DNA of 34,091 bases from UBA5287 sp041672395 (GCA_041672395.1 JBAYZS010000021.1:1-34091); one strand, 5' to 3'. Shown: positions 1 through 8,837, counted from the first letter of the stretch. Translations and numbers: made by a program. The notes: a model not told the origin generated them from the letters alone.

Positions 1-1
1 T

Positions 2-1561
2 ACCTTCTTTTGTTTCCACACATTTTGTAATTGCATCCAGCGCTTTTTTCACTGCTACTTCATCTCGATCATCTCTCAAACCTTTAAGTCTCTCAACCTG
101 TTGCTTACGCACTTCAGTATTATCAACTTCGAGGATATCAATAGGATCTTCTTGCTCTAAACGATATTCATTCACACCGATAATCTTCTGTAATCCTGAG
201 TCGATACGAGCCTGTGTTCTGGCTGCTGCTTCTTCAATACGCATTTTTGGAACGCCTGTTTCAATAGCTTTAGCCATACCACCCAATTTCTCGATTTCTT
301 GGATCAAATCCCATGCTTTATGAACCAATTCATTGGTGAGCGATTCAACATAATAAGAACCAGCCCAAGGATCAACATGTTTTGTAACATAGGTTTCTTC
401 CTGAACATAGATCTGTGTGTTACGGGCAATACGAGCAGAAAAATCTGTTGGCAATGCAATGGCTTCGTCAAGAGCATTGGTATGCAATGATTGTGTGTGT
501 CCCAATGCAGCGGCCATAGCTTCAATGACTGTACGCCCAACATTGTTATATGGATCTTGTTCGGTCAACGACCAACCAGAAGTCTGACAGTGGGTGCGCA
601 ATGCCATAGATTTAGGATTTTTAGCTCCTAAACTCTTTACGATTTTTGCCCACAACAAACGACCGGCACGCAGTTTTGCAATCTCCATAAAGTGATTCAT
701 TCCAATACCCCAGAAGAATGACAAACGAGGTGCAAATTTATCAATATCGATACCTGCATTCATACCGGCACGCAAATATTCAATACCATCTGCCAATGTA
801 TAAGCCAATTCAATATCGGCTGTAGCTCCCGCTTCCTGCATGTGATAACCTGAAATAGAGATTGAATTAAACTTAGGCATTTTCTGCGAAGTATATTCAA
901 AAATATCAGCAATAATCTTCATCGAGAATTCTGGTGGATAAATATAAGTGTTACGAACCATGAATTCTTTCAAAATATCATTCTGAATTGTTCCCTGCAT
1001 TTCTTCTAGTTTAGCACCTTGTTCTTGTGCAGCAACAATATAGAAAGCAAGAATTGGAAGTACTGCACCGTTCATAGTCATGGATACCGACATTTTGTTC
1101 AAAGGAATTCCGTCGAACAACACTTTCATATCTTCTACAGAACAGATAGATACTCCTGCTTTACCTACATCACCAAATACACGCTCATTATCAGCATCAT
1201 ATCCACGATGTGTAGGAAGGTCAAATGCAACAGACAACCCTTTTTGTCCAGATGCTAAATTACGACGATAGAACGCATTCGATTCTTCAGCAGTAGAAAA
1301 TCCTGCATACTGACGAATTGTCCAGGGACGCATCACATACATAGCTGAATATGGTCCCCTCATGAAAGGAGGAATACCAGCAGCATAATTCAGATGCTCC
1401 ATACCTTCAAGGTCACCCTTTGTATAAACAGGCTTCACAGGAATCTGTTCCGGAGTAAACCAATCGGCCTTAATCTCATTTTTTTCAGCCCACTCTTCTA
1501 CATTAGAAGTAATGTCAAAGTCGACCGATTGAATGTTGATGTCTTTAAAATTTGGTTTCAT
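2..1561 (-). CDS. mutB: methylmalonyl-CoA mutase large (catalytic) subunit, 3' end cut by window edge
   Basis: Catalytic subunit that interconverts succinyl-CoA and (R)-methylmalonyl-CoA with adenosylcobalamin. About 520 codons are visible from ATG at 1561; the C-terminal cobalamin-binding domain lies outside the window. Visible motifs include RPWTIRQYAGFSTAEESN with Tyr85, and SGYHMQEAG with Tyr239-His240. These correspond to Tyr89 and His244 of the Propionibacterium enzyme, with the same offset of four residues. The TIM-barrel signature FDLPTHRGYD is also present. The gene is the last of a minus-strand run and its partner mutA lies upstream at 3180-5069. The 63-bp gap before it has no TAnnTTTG box that I can find, so it is probably co-transcribed with the genes upstream. 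The open frame runs off the left edge and is not a truncated gene. Confidence 0.95.
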   Translation of the reverse strand, partial: MKPNFKDINIQSVDFDITSNVEEWAEKNEIKADWFTPEQIPVKPVYTKGDLEGMEHLNYAAGIPPFMRGPYSAMYVMRPWTIRQYAGFSTAEESNAFYRRNLASGQKGLSVAFDLPTHRGYDADNERVFGDVGKAGVSICSVEDMKVLFDGIPLNKMSVSMTMNGAVLPILAFYIVAAQEQGAKLEEMQGTIQNDILKEFMVRNTYIYPPEFSMKIIADIFEYTSQKMPKFNSISISGYHMQEAGATADIELAYTLADGIEYLRAGMNAGIDIDKFAPRLSFFWGIGMNHFMEIAKLRAGRLLWAKIVKSLGAKNPKSMALRTHCQTSGWSLTEQDPYNNVGRTVIEAMAAALGHTQSLHTNALDEAIALPTDFSARIARNTQIYVQEETYVTKHVDPWAGSYYVESLTNELVHKAWDLIQEIEKLGGMAKAIETGVPKMRIEEAAARTQARIDSGLQKIIGVNEYRLEQEDPIDILEVDNTEVRKQQVERLKGLRDDRDEVAVKKALDAITKCVETKEG

Positions 1562-1624
1562 TATTTTGGTATATTAATTGTTTTTTATTCTTTATTATTT
1601 GGATTCTGATTCTTTTTCGAAACG

Positions 1625-2239
1625 TTACATTATCGGAAATAAAATAAATACTGCCACATCCCATACTGCATGTGAAACCACTAGAGGAACAAGATTCTTA
1701 TTATATCTGTACATTAATCCCCAGAATATTCCGCAAATCAATGCCGCCATAATCAGTATGAAATTGAATGACCAGATATGAACAAGTGCATAGATTAAAG
1801 TGGTGAATAAAAATGCTTTCCACTCTCCATGTTTCTTAATAAACGAATGTTGCACATAACCGCGCCAGAATATTTCTTCGGCTGGACCAATTATAAATAA
1901 TAATCCTAGTCCAATCCATATTTTATCCTGACCATCCTTCATCGCATAGATGCTGTCGACTTGCGTGCGAGCAAAATCGAACAACCAAGTAGCAACAAAT
2001 TCTCCTATGTAAAATACCACCCATAAAAAAGCTGCACCTAATATTCCTAAACTAATTGATTTCCAGTTGAAATCAAACTGTTTCAGAATTTCTTTTCGTT
2101 GCAATAAACTAATTGTAATCAATATCAATGCCGAAATCGTCATAGCAATCCAAAAGTTGAAATAACCTTTTGTCCATGGCGAAAACATGAAAAACCACAA
2201 TATAGCAGCAACTAATATGTTCAGCGTCAACTTTTTCAT
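1625..2239 (-). CDS. CPBP-family intramembrane metalloprotease (CAAX protease/Abi-like)
   Basis: A 204-residue polytopic membrane protein. It carries the CPBP family motifs: motif 1 is E121-E122-x3-R126 in AEEIFWRGY, motif 2 has His154 in LVHIWSF, and motif 3 is H190-x3-D194 in VSHAVWD. In this family (Rce1-like) the Glu and His residues form the active site. Family members process prenylated or bacteriocin-related peptides, but the substrates of most bacterial members are unknown. Its ATG overlaps the stop of the prenyltransferase gene by 4 bp (2236-2239), so the two are very likely translationally coupled. The pair sits between mutA and mutB. The physical coupling to a prenyltransferase is suggestive, but no prenyl-protein role can be shown from sequence. 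Confidence 0.88.
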   Translation of the reverse strand: MKKLTLNILVAAILWFFMFSPWTKGYFNFWIAMTISALILITISLLQRKEILKQFDFNWKSISLGILGAAFLWVVFYIGEFVATWLFDFARTQVDSIYAMKDGQDKIWIGLGLLFIIGPAEEIFWRGYVQHSFIKKHGEWKAFLFTTLIYALVHIWSFNFILIMAALICGIFWGLMYRYNKNLVPLVVSHAVWDVAVFILFPIM

Positions 2240-3138
2240 AATAATCCTGCGATAAAATTAGATATTGCAAGTAACAAACTGAAAATCATCACCAACTGAG
2301 CCGATTTGCCATCAAGGTCTTTAATCAATTCAGGTTTTTCGATACTTGCTAAACGAACCTCTTTTATATTATTTATCAATAATGGAAATGAGAGCCAAAC
2401 CAACAAACTGAGCGGATGCAATATTCCGAGTATAACAGTCAATGTAATTATCAGATAAGCACCAACGCCAAGGATAATATATTGATTTATAGAGCCTTTT
2501 ATACCCAACAACATAGCCTGGGTTTTAATATTGGCTTTTCCATCGTCTCTAATATCCCGCGTGTTATTAGCATGAAGAATATTCACGATCAGAAATCCAA
2601 GTGAAGACCCAATCAATAAAATTTTCCAACTTAACATGTTCGTCATAACCAAATAGGTTCCCAACGCGATGCAAAGTCCATAAATAATAAAGATTGTGAG
2701 ATCACCTAAAGCACGATATTTCATTTTATAGTAGAAATAAGTGCCTAACACACCAACTGCTCCAATCCACAATAAATGCAAGGATGTTTTTAATACCAGT
2801 AATAAACCGATTAAACTGCCAATAGCAAGTAGTACCAAACCATAATTCAATATAGTTTTTGGTTTGAAAACACCGTCGACTAACATTCGACTTGAACCAA
2901 AGGACTCTTTTCGGTCTACTGTGTATAAATAGTCATAATAATCGCTGATTAGATTGCCTGATGCTTGAAAAATAGCAGCACCAAAAAATGCTAAAACACC
3001 ATATAACCAATTAACATCCAGTGGAGTATTACTATTTACATAAAATGCATAAGAAATAGCAACTAATGCAGGCATGGTTGATGCAGGAAAAGACCATGGG
3101 CGAATGGCTATTAACCAATCTTTTCGGGATGGACTCAT
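2236..3138 (-). CDS. UbiA-superfamily prenyltransferase, MenA-like
   Basis: A 300-residue membrane prenyltransferase with many hydrophobic segments. The two Asp-rich motifs of the UbiA superfamily are present: N62-x3-D66-x2-D69 (NLISDYYDY) and N191-N192-T-R-D195-x2-D198-D199 (NNTRDIRDD). The second motif and the N-terminal RPWSFPASTMPAL resemble MenA, which prenylates 1,4-dihydroxy-2-naphthoate in menaquinone synthesis. Other UbiA-type activities cannot be excluded, and no other men gene is in the window, so no symbol is given. ATG is at 3138, 41 bp after the mutA stop with no promoter box visible in the gap. The downstream CPBP protease gene overlaps it by 4 bp. The enzyme would act in the inner membrane. 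Confidence 0.85.
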   Translation of the reverse strand: MSPSRKDWLIAIRPWSFPASTMPALVAISYAFYVNSNTPLDVNWLYGVLAFFGAAIFQASGNLISDYYDYLYTVDRKESFGSSRMLVDGVFKPKTILNYGLVLLAIGSLIGLLLVLKTSLHLLWIGAVGVLGTYFYYKMKYRALGDLTIFIIYGLCIALGTYLVMTNMLSWKILLIGSSLGFLIVNILHANNTRDIRDDGKANIKTQAMLLGIKGSINQYIILGVGAYLIITLTVILGILHPLSLLVWLSFPLLINNIKEVRLASIEKPELIKDLDGKSAQLVMIFSLLLAISNFIAGLL

Positions 3139-3179
3139 TTGTCTAGTTTTTAATCATATGAATCAGAAATACAAACTGT

Positions 3180-5069
3180 TTATTTCAAAAGCTTTTCGTT
3201 GAATCCTTTTAAAGTATCCAAAACATTGCTTCTTACATTAATGAAATGCTCAATACCATTAGCTTTCAAATCATCCATACAAGCTGGAGCACCGGCAACA
3301 ACAAAAATTTCTTTTCCATTCTTAACCAGTTCATAAGCTTTAGGAGCTAATTCTGCGTATTCATCATCGCTTGAGCAAAGAACAATTACGTCTGCATTCT
3401 TTTCTCGGGCAGCTTTTACACCATCTTCAACAGACTCAAAACCGATATTGTCGATAATTTCATAACCGGCAACGGCAAAGAAGTTGGACGAGAATTGAGC
3501 ACGTGCCAAACGCATTGCTAGATTCCCAATTGTAAGCATAAACACTTTAGGAGCATTTACATTAGCTTCGGTAGCCAAACGTAGTTCGTTGAATGATTCA
3601 GCTAAACGATAGGTATTCAACTTTTTGAATGGTGCATTTTCACCACAACCACAGTTTGATTCTGTCTTTTCACTAATCTTTTCAGACATTGTTTCAGTGA
3701 AATTAGGATATTGATTTGTTCCAACCAAAACCTCTTTTCTTGATGATAAAGCTTTTACGCGAGCTTCTGATGATGCTTCAATGGCATCCTGAACAGAACC
3801 GGCTTTCAGTGCTTCATAGAAACCAATTTCTTCTGTTTCAAGAAATAGTTTCCAAGCTTGCTCTGCTAAAGAAAGGGTTAGATTTTCAATATAATATGAG
3901 CCGGCAGCCGGGTCTGTAATCTTATTAAAATGTGATTCTTCTTTCAGAATTAATTGTTGATTAACAGCAATACGTTCTGCAAACTCTGAAGGAGTTTCAA
4001 AAGATTCATCAAAAGGACGAACTGTTAAAGAATCAACAACGCCTAAAGTAGCTGACATACTTTCTGTTTGTGAACGCAACAAGTTAACATATGGATCGAA
4101 AACCGATTGGTTAAATCGAGAAGTAGTTGCATGAATATTCATTTTAGCTGCACAACGACAGGTGCCGTCTTCTGCCTTATTATCGCATTCGTTTTTGCAT
4201 GGTGGTTTATAAGCGTTAACTATTTCAGCCCATAACCATCTGGCAGCACGGAACTTAGCAATTTCCATGAAATAGTTTGATCCAACACCAAATTCAAACT
4301 TGATTTTCTTGGCTGCCATAGCGGGATCTATACCTTTTTCAATCAGTGTACCCAGTACCTGATTTCCATAAGAAAGACTATAACCCAATTCTTGATAGCT
4401 ATATGCACCAGCATCGCTAATCATGTTCCCTGTAACAGAAATAACTCTGTATCTTGGTAGTGGCGCTGAAATATTCACAATTTCAACAACCTGATCTTCC
4501 CAGCTGGTAGCATCTTTTCCTTTTTTCAGAATTTTTCTGAATGGATCAAATTCAATGGAACCAAAACATTTCATCACATCCAAATTCTGATTGCGTACAT
4601 AGTCGACAACCAGTTTCGCCATTTCAATGGTTTTTGAAATGCATGTCTTGAAATTCAATTCCACTTTTTCAGGTGAAATACCATCTAAAAGCGTAGCAAT
4701 GTTTTCGGCCGACAGATTGTTTTTTGGCAATTTAAATCCGAAAGATGTTACACCTTTTTCCAATAATGACAGCGCTTTTTTGTTTGCATCGGCATAATCT
4801 TGAACATCAATTTCCTGACGAACAAACCAGGTGTTGTCCTTTTTAGTACCACGTACATAAGGAAATTTTCCGGGCAGATTTTCTGTCCAAGCATATCCCT
4901 CTATGTTTTCGGCACGATAGAAAGGATTTACATTAAAACCTTCATTAGTTTTCCAAACCAGTTTTTTCTGAAAATCTGCACCTTTCAGATCTTCAATAAC
5001 TTTTCCCATCCACTGATCTGTGGTAACCGGCGGAAAATCGGTAAAGAGTTTTTCTTTTTGATTACTCAT
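3180..5069 (-). CDS. mutA: methylmalonyl-CoA mutase small subunit
   Basis: A 629-residue non-catalytic subunit of the heterodimeric mutase. It has the mutase TIM-barrel domain (for example FNKITDPAAGSYYIENLT) and a C-terminal B12-domain-like fold. The cobalamin motif DxHxxG is missing there: the equivalent stretch reads TIGNLAMRLARA. This is normal for small subunits and separates it from mutB. Two cysteine-rich stretches stand out: C291-x3-C295-x7-C303-x-C305 within the barrel region, and C473-G-C475 in the linker before the C-terminal domain. The gene starts at ATG 5069 and has a probable promoter at 5156-5163. It is first in a run mutA, prenyltransferase, CPBP protease, mutB, whereas the subunits are usually adjacent. 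Confidence 0.95.
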   Translation of the reverse strand: MSNQKEKLFTDFPPVTTDQWMGKVIEDLKGADFQKKLVWKTNEGFNVNPFYRAENIEGYAWTENLPGKFPYVRGTKKDNTWFVRQEIDVQDYADANKKALSLLEKGVTSFGFKLPKNNLSAENIATLLDGISPEKVELNFKTCISKTIEMAKLVVDYVRNQNLDVMKCFGSIEFDPFRKILKKGKDATSWEDQVVEIVNISAPLPRYRVISVTGNMISDAGAYSYQELGYSLSYGNQVLGTLIEKGIDPAMAAKKIKFEFGVGSNYFMEIAKFRAARWLWAEIVNAYKPPCKNECDNKAEDGTCRCAAKMNIHATTSRFNQSVFDPYVNLLRSQTESMSATLGVVDSLTVRPFDESFETPSEFAERIAVNQQLILKEESHFNKITDPAAGSYYIENLTLSLAEQAWKLFLETEEIGFYEALKAGSVQDAIEASSEARVKALSSRKEVLVGTNQYPNFTETMSEKISEKTESNCGCGENAPFKKLNTYRLAESFNELRLATEANVNAPKVFMLTIGNLAMRLARAQFSSNFFAVAGYEIIDNIGFESVEDGVKAAREKNADVIVLCSSDDEYAELAPKAYELVKNGKEIFVVAGAPACMDDLKANGIEHFINVRSNVLDTLKGFNEKLLK

Positions 5070-5123
5070 AATTAAATGTTATTTATTATTTTGGTTTATA
5101 AGTTTCATTAATTAAATATCATA

Positions 5124-5145
5124 AAACTGCCTAAACAAGCAGTTT
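5124..5145 (-). other. short hairpin in the mutA leader
   Basis: A 7-bp perfect inverted repeat, AAACTGC (5124-5130) and GCAGTTT (5139-5145), with an 8-nt loop. It lies between the creatininase stop and the mutA start, downstream of the likely mutA -7 box, so it would be in the mutA 5' leader. On the minus strand it is followed by TTTATGATATTT, a weak T-run. It could be a poor terminator for the creatininase transcript, a leader structure or chance. Confidence 0.3.
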
Positions 5146-5155
5146 CTTTAATCTA

Positions 5156-5163
5156 CAAAAATA
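5156..5163 (-). promoter_or_regulatory. probable mutA promoter, -7 box
   Basis: The minus strand reads TATTTTTG, an exact TAnnTTTG Bacteroidota -7 element, about 90 bp upstream of the mutA ATG. No good TTTG -33 box is seen at the expected distance. It would give a leader of roughly 80-85 nt. Confidence 0.45.
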
Positions 5164-5190
5164 CGATAAATAGTTCAGTTTGTAAAGCTT

Positions 5191-5958
5191 TTAGACTGTA
5201 TAATCCTTCAATTCCGTAAGCAATCCGGCTATACGTTCTGCCACTTTTTCTGCATAAACTTTACCCTTTTCGGCAGTCGACTTTTTTGGATTTCCAATAC
5301 CTGTATCTGTAGTCACCTCATCCCAATTGCGAGGCATCCATCCCGTTTTATTCTGTAAAGCATTCATTCTTAATGGATTGACTTTTCCACTCCCTGCCTC
5401 GTTCATATCTACTAGTTCAGGATGATAATGCAACATTACCGAGGTTTCTTGTTCTCCTGCATGGTCATCGGGTTTTTCCTCGAAATAACCTTCTGTTGGA
5501 ATAAAACCAAACCAATCTATAGCTACTATATAAAAATCAGGATAAGTAACGGCTAGATCGCGAATTAGCGGTTTAAACGAGTTGCCACCGTGACCGTTTA
5601 CAATCACCAGTTTTCTGAAACCTTGACCGTGCAACGACGATACGATATCTGTTAAAATGGCTTTCTGGGTTTCAATTCGGGTATGAATACAAAACGGTTT
5701 GTTCCATTGTCCGGGATTTTGTGCACCAAAATAAACCGGAGGCATCACCATACTTTTTGTGTTACTTTTTTCATAAGCAATCTTTGCACTATAAATTGCT
5801 ATTTCGTAGGATAAGATACAATCAGTAATATAAGGCAGATGCAAGTTATGTGGTTCAATAGCACCCCACGGCAAAACCACTACATCATAATCATGATTTT
5901 TTACTTCACCCCATGGTATGTGGGATAAATCCATAAAGTTTCTTTTCTGATTATCCAT
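5191..5958 (-). CDS. creatininase-family amidohydrolase
   Basis: A 255-residue cytoplasmic protein of the creatininase (creatinine amidohydrolase) family, whose members are metal-dependent amidohydrolases. Visible motifs are PWGAIEPHNLHLPYITD with Glu35, His37 and Asp46, then VNGHGGN with His123, and HAGEQETS with His166, Glu169 and Glu171. These match the metal-binding and catalytic regions of the family. Other members act on creatinine, formamidopyrimidine intermediates or peptide-derived amides, so the substrate cannot be named. The gene stands alone between the barrel-protein gene and mutA. The start used is ATG 5958; an alternative in-frame ATG at codon 9 (MDLSHIPWG) is preceded by a purine-rich stretch. 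The first ATG is inside an inverted repeat. Confidence 0.9.
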   Translation of the reverse strand: MDNQKRNFMDLSHIPWGEVKNHDYDVVVLPWGAIEPHNLHLPYITDCILSYEIAIYSAKIAYEKSNTKSMVMPPVYFGAQNPGQWNKPFCIHTRIETQKAILTDIVSSLHGQGFRKLVIVNGHGGNSFKPLIRDLAVTYPDFYIVAIDWFGFIPTEGYFEEKPDDHAGEQETSVMLHYHPELVDMNEAGSGKVNPLRMNALQNKTGWMPRNWDEVTTDTGIGNPKKSTAEKGKVYAEKVAERIAGLLTELKDYTV

Positions 5959-5995
5959 AATTAGTACTTAATTTAAAATAGTTCAATTATGGATA
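5952..5995 (-). repeat. 11-bp inverted repeat spanning the creatininase start codon
   Basis: Perfect 11-bp arms TATCCATAATT (5952-5962) and AATTATGGATA (5985-5995) flank a 22-bp spacer. In the minus-strand message the downstream arm contains the ATG start codon. The upstream arm begins directly after the likely -7 box. It could be a hairpin masking the start codon or a two-half-site operator. Confidence 0.6.
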
Positions 5996-6003
5996 CAAAT
6001 TTA
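5996..6003 (-). promoter_or_regulatory. probable creatininase-gene promoter, -7 box
   Basis: The minus strand reads TAAATTTG, an exact TAnnTTTG match 38 bp upstream of the ATG at 5958. No convincing -33 box is visible. It abuts one arm of the inverted repeat 5952-5995. Confidence 0.5.
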
Positions 6004-6053
6004 ATAAAAATATCACATGGTTGGGTTAATAAATTGACGATGATTGGTACAAG

Positions 6054-8837
6054 TTAATCGTAATCATTATTGACATCTCGTCTGCCTCTTCCTCTGCCAC
6101 GGTCGTTCATATTTTCACTATTTACTCCTTTACCGGTAAAATATGTAAATCGGTAAACAAAATGTAAGATGAAATAACTGTTAAGCGTGTTTGTGGTTAT
6201 GTCTCTGATAAAATTGGAAGTAATGTTCCTACGAATATTGCTGCGTTGTTGAAGGATGTCATAAATCTTAAAACGAAGTACACCATTTTTCTTCTTGAAA
6301 ATTAATTTTTCAATGGATGCATTCCAAAGCATTTCGTTTTGTTTGAACCCGTCGGAATATCCCGAATTAGTGGAATATCTTAAATCACTTTGAATACTAA
6401 AATCTAATGGCAGATAGGCCATAACATCTGCAGATGAACCATAATTAAAATACTCCCTATCTTGTTGTCCTTCTAAACTGTTCTTAACTTTATTGTATGA
6501 AATGTTACCCCTTAATGAAAAACGCATCTTTGTAGAGTTGTAATTGAAACCAAGATTTTCGGACAAGTTGGTCTGTTTATTCAGATTTTCTTCGTTGTTT
6601 GAATAACCAATGTTTTCGCGGTAACTTACATACGAATTGGAATTTATGGTGAATTTCTTGTTCCTTAATGGTTGGGTTGTGTTAAAACGAACATCTCCAT
6701 TCCAATTGCCATTAACATTTTTGAAGGTGTTTTCTTTTCGCCCGGTTTCCTGATCTGTAAAACGTGAAGAGATAATGTCATTTGAGATATAGTTGAAGGA
6801 CGTACTGATCATATAAAAACGCTTGTTCTCTGGCTGAGAATATTGAAAACGAGCATCGGCAAAATGAGTGAAGGCGGGCTTCAAATCGGGATTTCCATAT
6901 GATATGTTAAGTGGATTGGAAATATCTATCACCGGCGAAATTTGATTCATTGATGGCTGATTGGTACTCCCTCGATAATTAAAACGGAAATTAATTTGAC
7001 GCGACCAAATATAATTGAACTGGGCGTTCGGTGAATAATTGATTACATTTTGGGTTAAATCACTTATCAATGAATCGCCTATATAGGTTTTTCTAACAGA
7101 ATTGTTGGGATAGGCATTGAACCCAATTGAGTAATTATACTTCTCTTTTCTGGTACGGAAATTGATTGCATAATCTTGATTATCAACATCGTTCTCGTTG
7201 GTCTTACTGTATCGCTTGTCTAAAACGGTATAATCTCCGTTCTCATCTTTAGTGCGGGTATCCTTGTCTGAATTCGATACATTGCTTCGGTAATTATATG
7301 AAAACTGAAGAAATGTCTCTTCACCTAATGGCTCAACATATGATAAATTGATATTCCAATTCCTACCATTATTCGTGTTTTTGATTCGTTGATCAATGAT
7401 GTCATCTGTCTTTTTACCCAAATAATAGGTATTTGAGAGATTCATTGCATTATTATCGGATTCATTCTTTCTAATATTGAAGTCCAGACCAATATTTCGT
7501 CCTTTTTTAGCAAATCGTCTGTTGATATTTAAAGTGGTACCAAAATCTCTTCCATTTCCTGAAGAGGAATAATCAGAGTCGCCAAAATTGATGGTGTCAC
7601 CGGATTCTCGGGTTGTCATGAAACTTCCACTTGAATTATAGGAGTTGCTATTGAATGAGGCACTTGGACGGAATACTATATTTGTCAACGAATCGGGCTT
7701 CCATTCAAACCGGATATCGAAATTGAAATTCTGCCCTGAATTAAATGATTGATCGGCTTCATCTTCAAATGTATTCCCTTTTTTTAACAGGTTTTGGGTG
7801 TATGTTTTAGAAGTTACTTCTCGATCGTTGCTGTCATATCTTAAATTACCTCCTATTTCAAGCTTCTTAGAGAATAACTTATTGAAGTTTAAACCGGCAT
7901 TACCGGATGTTCCAACACCACTGTTACCTCCACCGCCGCCACCGCGACCACCTCTTCCGCCTCCGCCACCTGACATATCGGAGAAGCCCATATTATTTGT
8001 GTTGTTAAATCCGCCCACCCCGGTCATCTGGTCTTCATTGCGAATATAGTTCGCCATCAAATTGGTTTCAGACCTGTCTTTACTGCCATAACCGGTAAAG
8101 GCATTACCAAAAATACTTTCCTTTTTATCGGGCTTAACAGTCAAATTTATAACCATATTCTCTTCTCCATCATCAAATCCCGTAGATTTTTCCATCTCAG
8201 ATTTTTTATCCAAGACCTGAATCTTGTCAAACATTTTGGCAGGAAGATTCTTGGATGCAATTTTTGGATCATTGCTGAAGAATTCTTTACCGTTTACTAA
8301 AATTCTTTTAATCTCTTTTCCATTGATCGTGATTTTTCCTTCTGTATCAATTTCTAAACCGCTCATATTTCTTAAAAGATCTTCTAATACAGCGGTTTGA
8401 GGTACGGTATAATTATCGGCATCATACTCAAGGGTATCGTTTTTTACTACTATTTCGGGAGGGTTGGATGTGATAATTAATTCATCGAGCATTATACTGC
8501 CTTCTGCCAAGTAAATAGTGTCCAGATTTATTAATAGTGTATCTTTTGATAGATGGACGTTTTTATATACATCTTCATATCCAACAAATGTGATATGTGA
8601 AATATAATTCCCGGGCTTTGCGATAATTGTGAAAGAACCGTCAACGGCTGATGTTGCGCCTTTAACTAAAAGACTATCACTCTCGCGTAATAAACGGATT
8701 GTGGCTGATGGTATTGACTCTTTTGAAGAATAATCAATGATCTTACCCTTTACTGTTCCTTGCGGAACAGTAGTTTGTGCAACTATTATGGTTGAGAATG
8801 CAAAAATTACAACAATAAGATACAGTATCCTCCTCAT
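6054..8837 (-). CDS. outer-membrane beta-barrel protein, TonB-receptor-like, with N-terminal regulatory-like domain
   Basis: A 927-residue exported protein. It has a signal peptide ending near IIVAQ (residue about 21) and a carboxypeptidase-regulatory-like (CarboxypepD_reg) domain at roughly 27-115. A plug-like region at about 125-235 contains LDELIITSN and VLEDLLRNMSGLEI. A long Tyr/Asn/Ser-rich beta-barrel region of the 'outer membrane beta-barrel protein' type (OMP_b-brl_3) follows. There is no SusD-like partner beside it, so a glycan-uptake role is not supported and the ligand is unknown. A Gly/Arg-rich segment (residues 289-304) sits early in the barrel region, and a Gly-Arg repeat follows the last predicted strand at the C terminus. 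It is transcribed alone. ATG is at 8837. Confidence 0.88.
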   Translation of the reverse strand: MRRILYLIVVIFAFSTIIVAQTTVPQGTVKGKIIDYSSKESIPSATIRLLRESDSLLVKGATSAVDGSFTIIAKPGNYISHITFVGYEDVYKNVHLSKDTLLINLDTIYLAEGSIMLDELIITSNPPEIVVKNDTLEYDADNYTVPQTAVLEDLLRNMSGLEIDTEGKITINGKEIKRILVNGKEFFSNDPKIASKNLPAKMFDKIQVLDKKSEMEKSTGFDDGEENMVINLTVKPDKKESIFGNAFTGYGSKDRSETNLMANYIRNEDQMTGVGGFNNTNNMGFSDMSGGGGGRGGRGGGGGGNSGVGTSGNAGLNFNKLFSKKLEIGGNLRYDSNDREVTSKTYTQNLLKKGNTFEDEADQSFNSGQNFNFDIRFEWKPDSLTNIVFRPSASFNSNSYNSSGSFMTTRESGDTINFGDSDYSSSGNGRDFGTTLNINRRFAKKGRNIGLDFNIRKNESDNNAMNLSNTYYLGKKTDDIIDQRIKNTNNGRNWNINLSYVEPLGEETFLQFSYNYRSNVSNSDKDTRTKDENGDYTVLDKRYSKTNENDVDNQDYAINFRTRKEKYNYSIGFNAYPNNSVRKTYIGDSLISDLTQNVINYSPNAQFNYIWSRQINFRFNYRGSTNQPSMNQISPVIDISNPLNISYGNPDLKPAFTHFADARFQYSQPENKRFYMISTSFNYISNDIISSRFTDQETGRKENTFKNVNGNWNGDVRFNTTQPLRNKKFTINSNSYVSYRENIGYSNNEENLNKQTNLSENLGFNYNSTKMRFSLRGNISYNKVKNSLEGQQDREYFNYGSSADVMAYLPLDFSIQSDLRYSTNSGYSDGFKQNEMLWNASIEKLIFKKKNGVLRFKIYDILQQRSNIRRNITSNFIRDITTNTLNSYFILHFVYRFTYFTGKGVNSENMNDRGRGRGRRDVNNDYD

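Noticed and set aside
5070..5190. Cobalamin riboswitch upstream of mutA
   Set aside because: The leader after the likely promoter is only about 85 nt and shows no B12-box-like conserved core; only a short hairpin is present.
7798..8049. Proline-rich plus-strand open frame
   Set aside because: It is the antisense shadow of the Gly/Arg-rich codons of the barrel-protein gene; the proline run is simply the complement of glycine codons.
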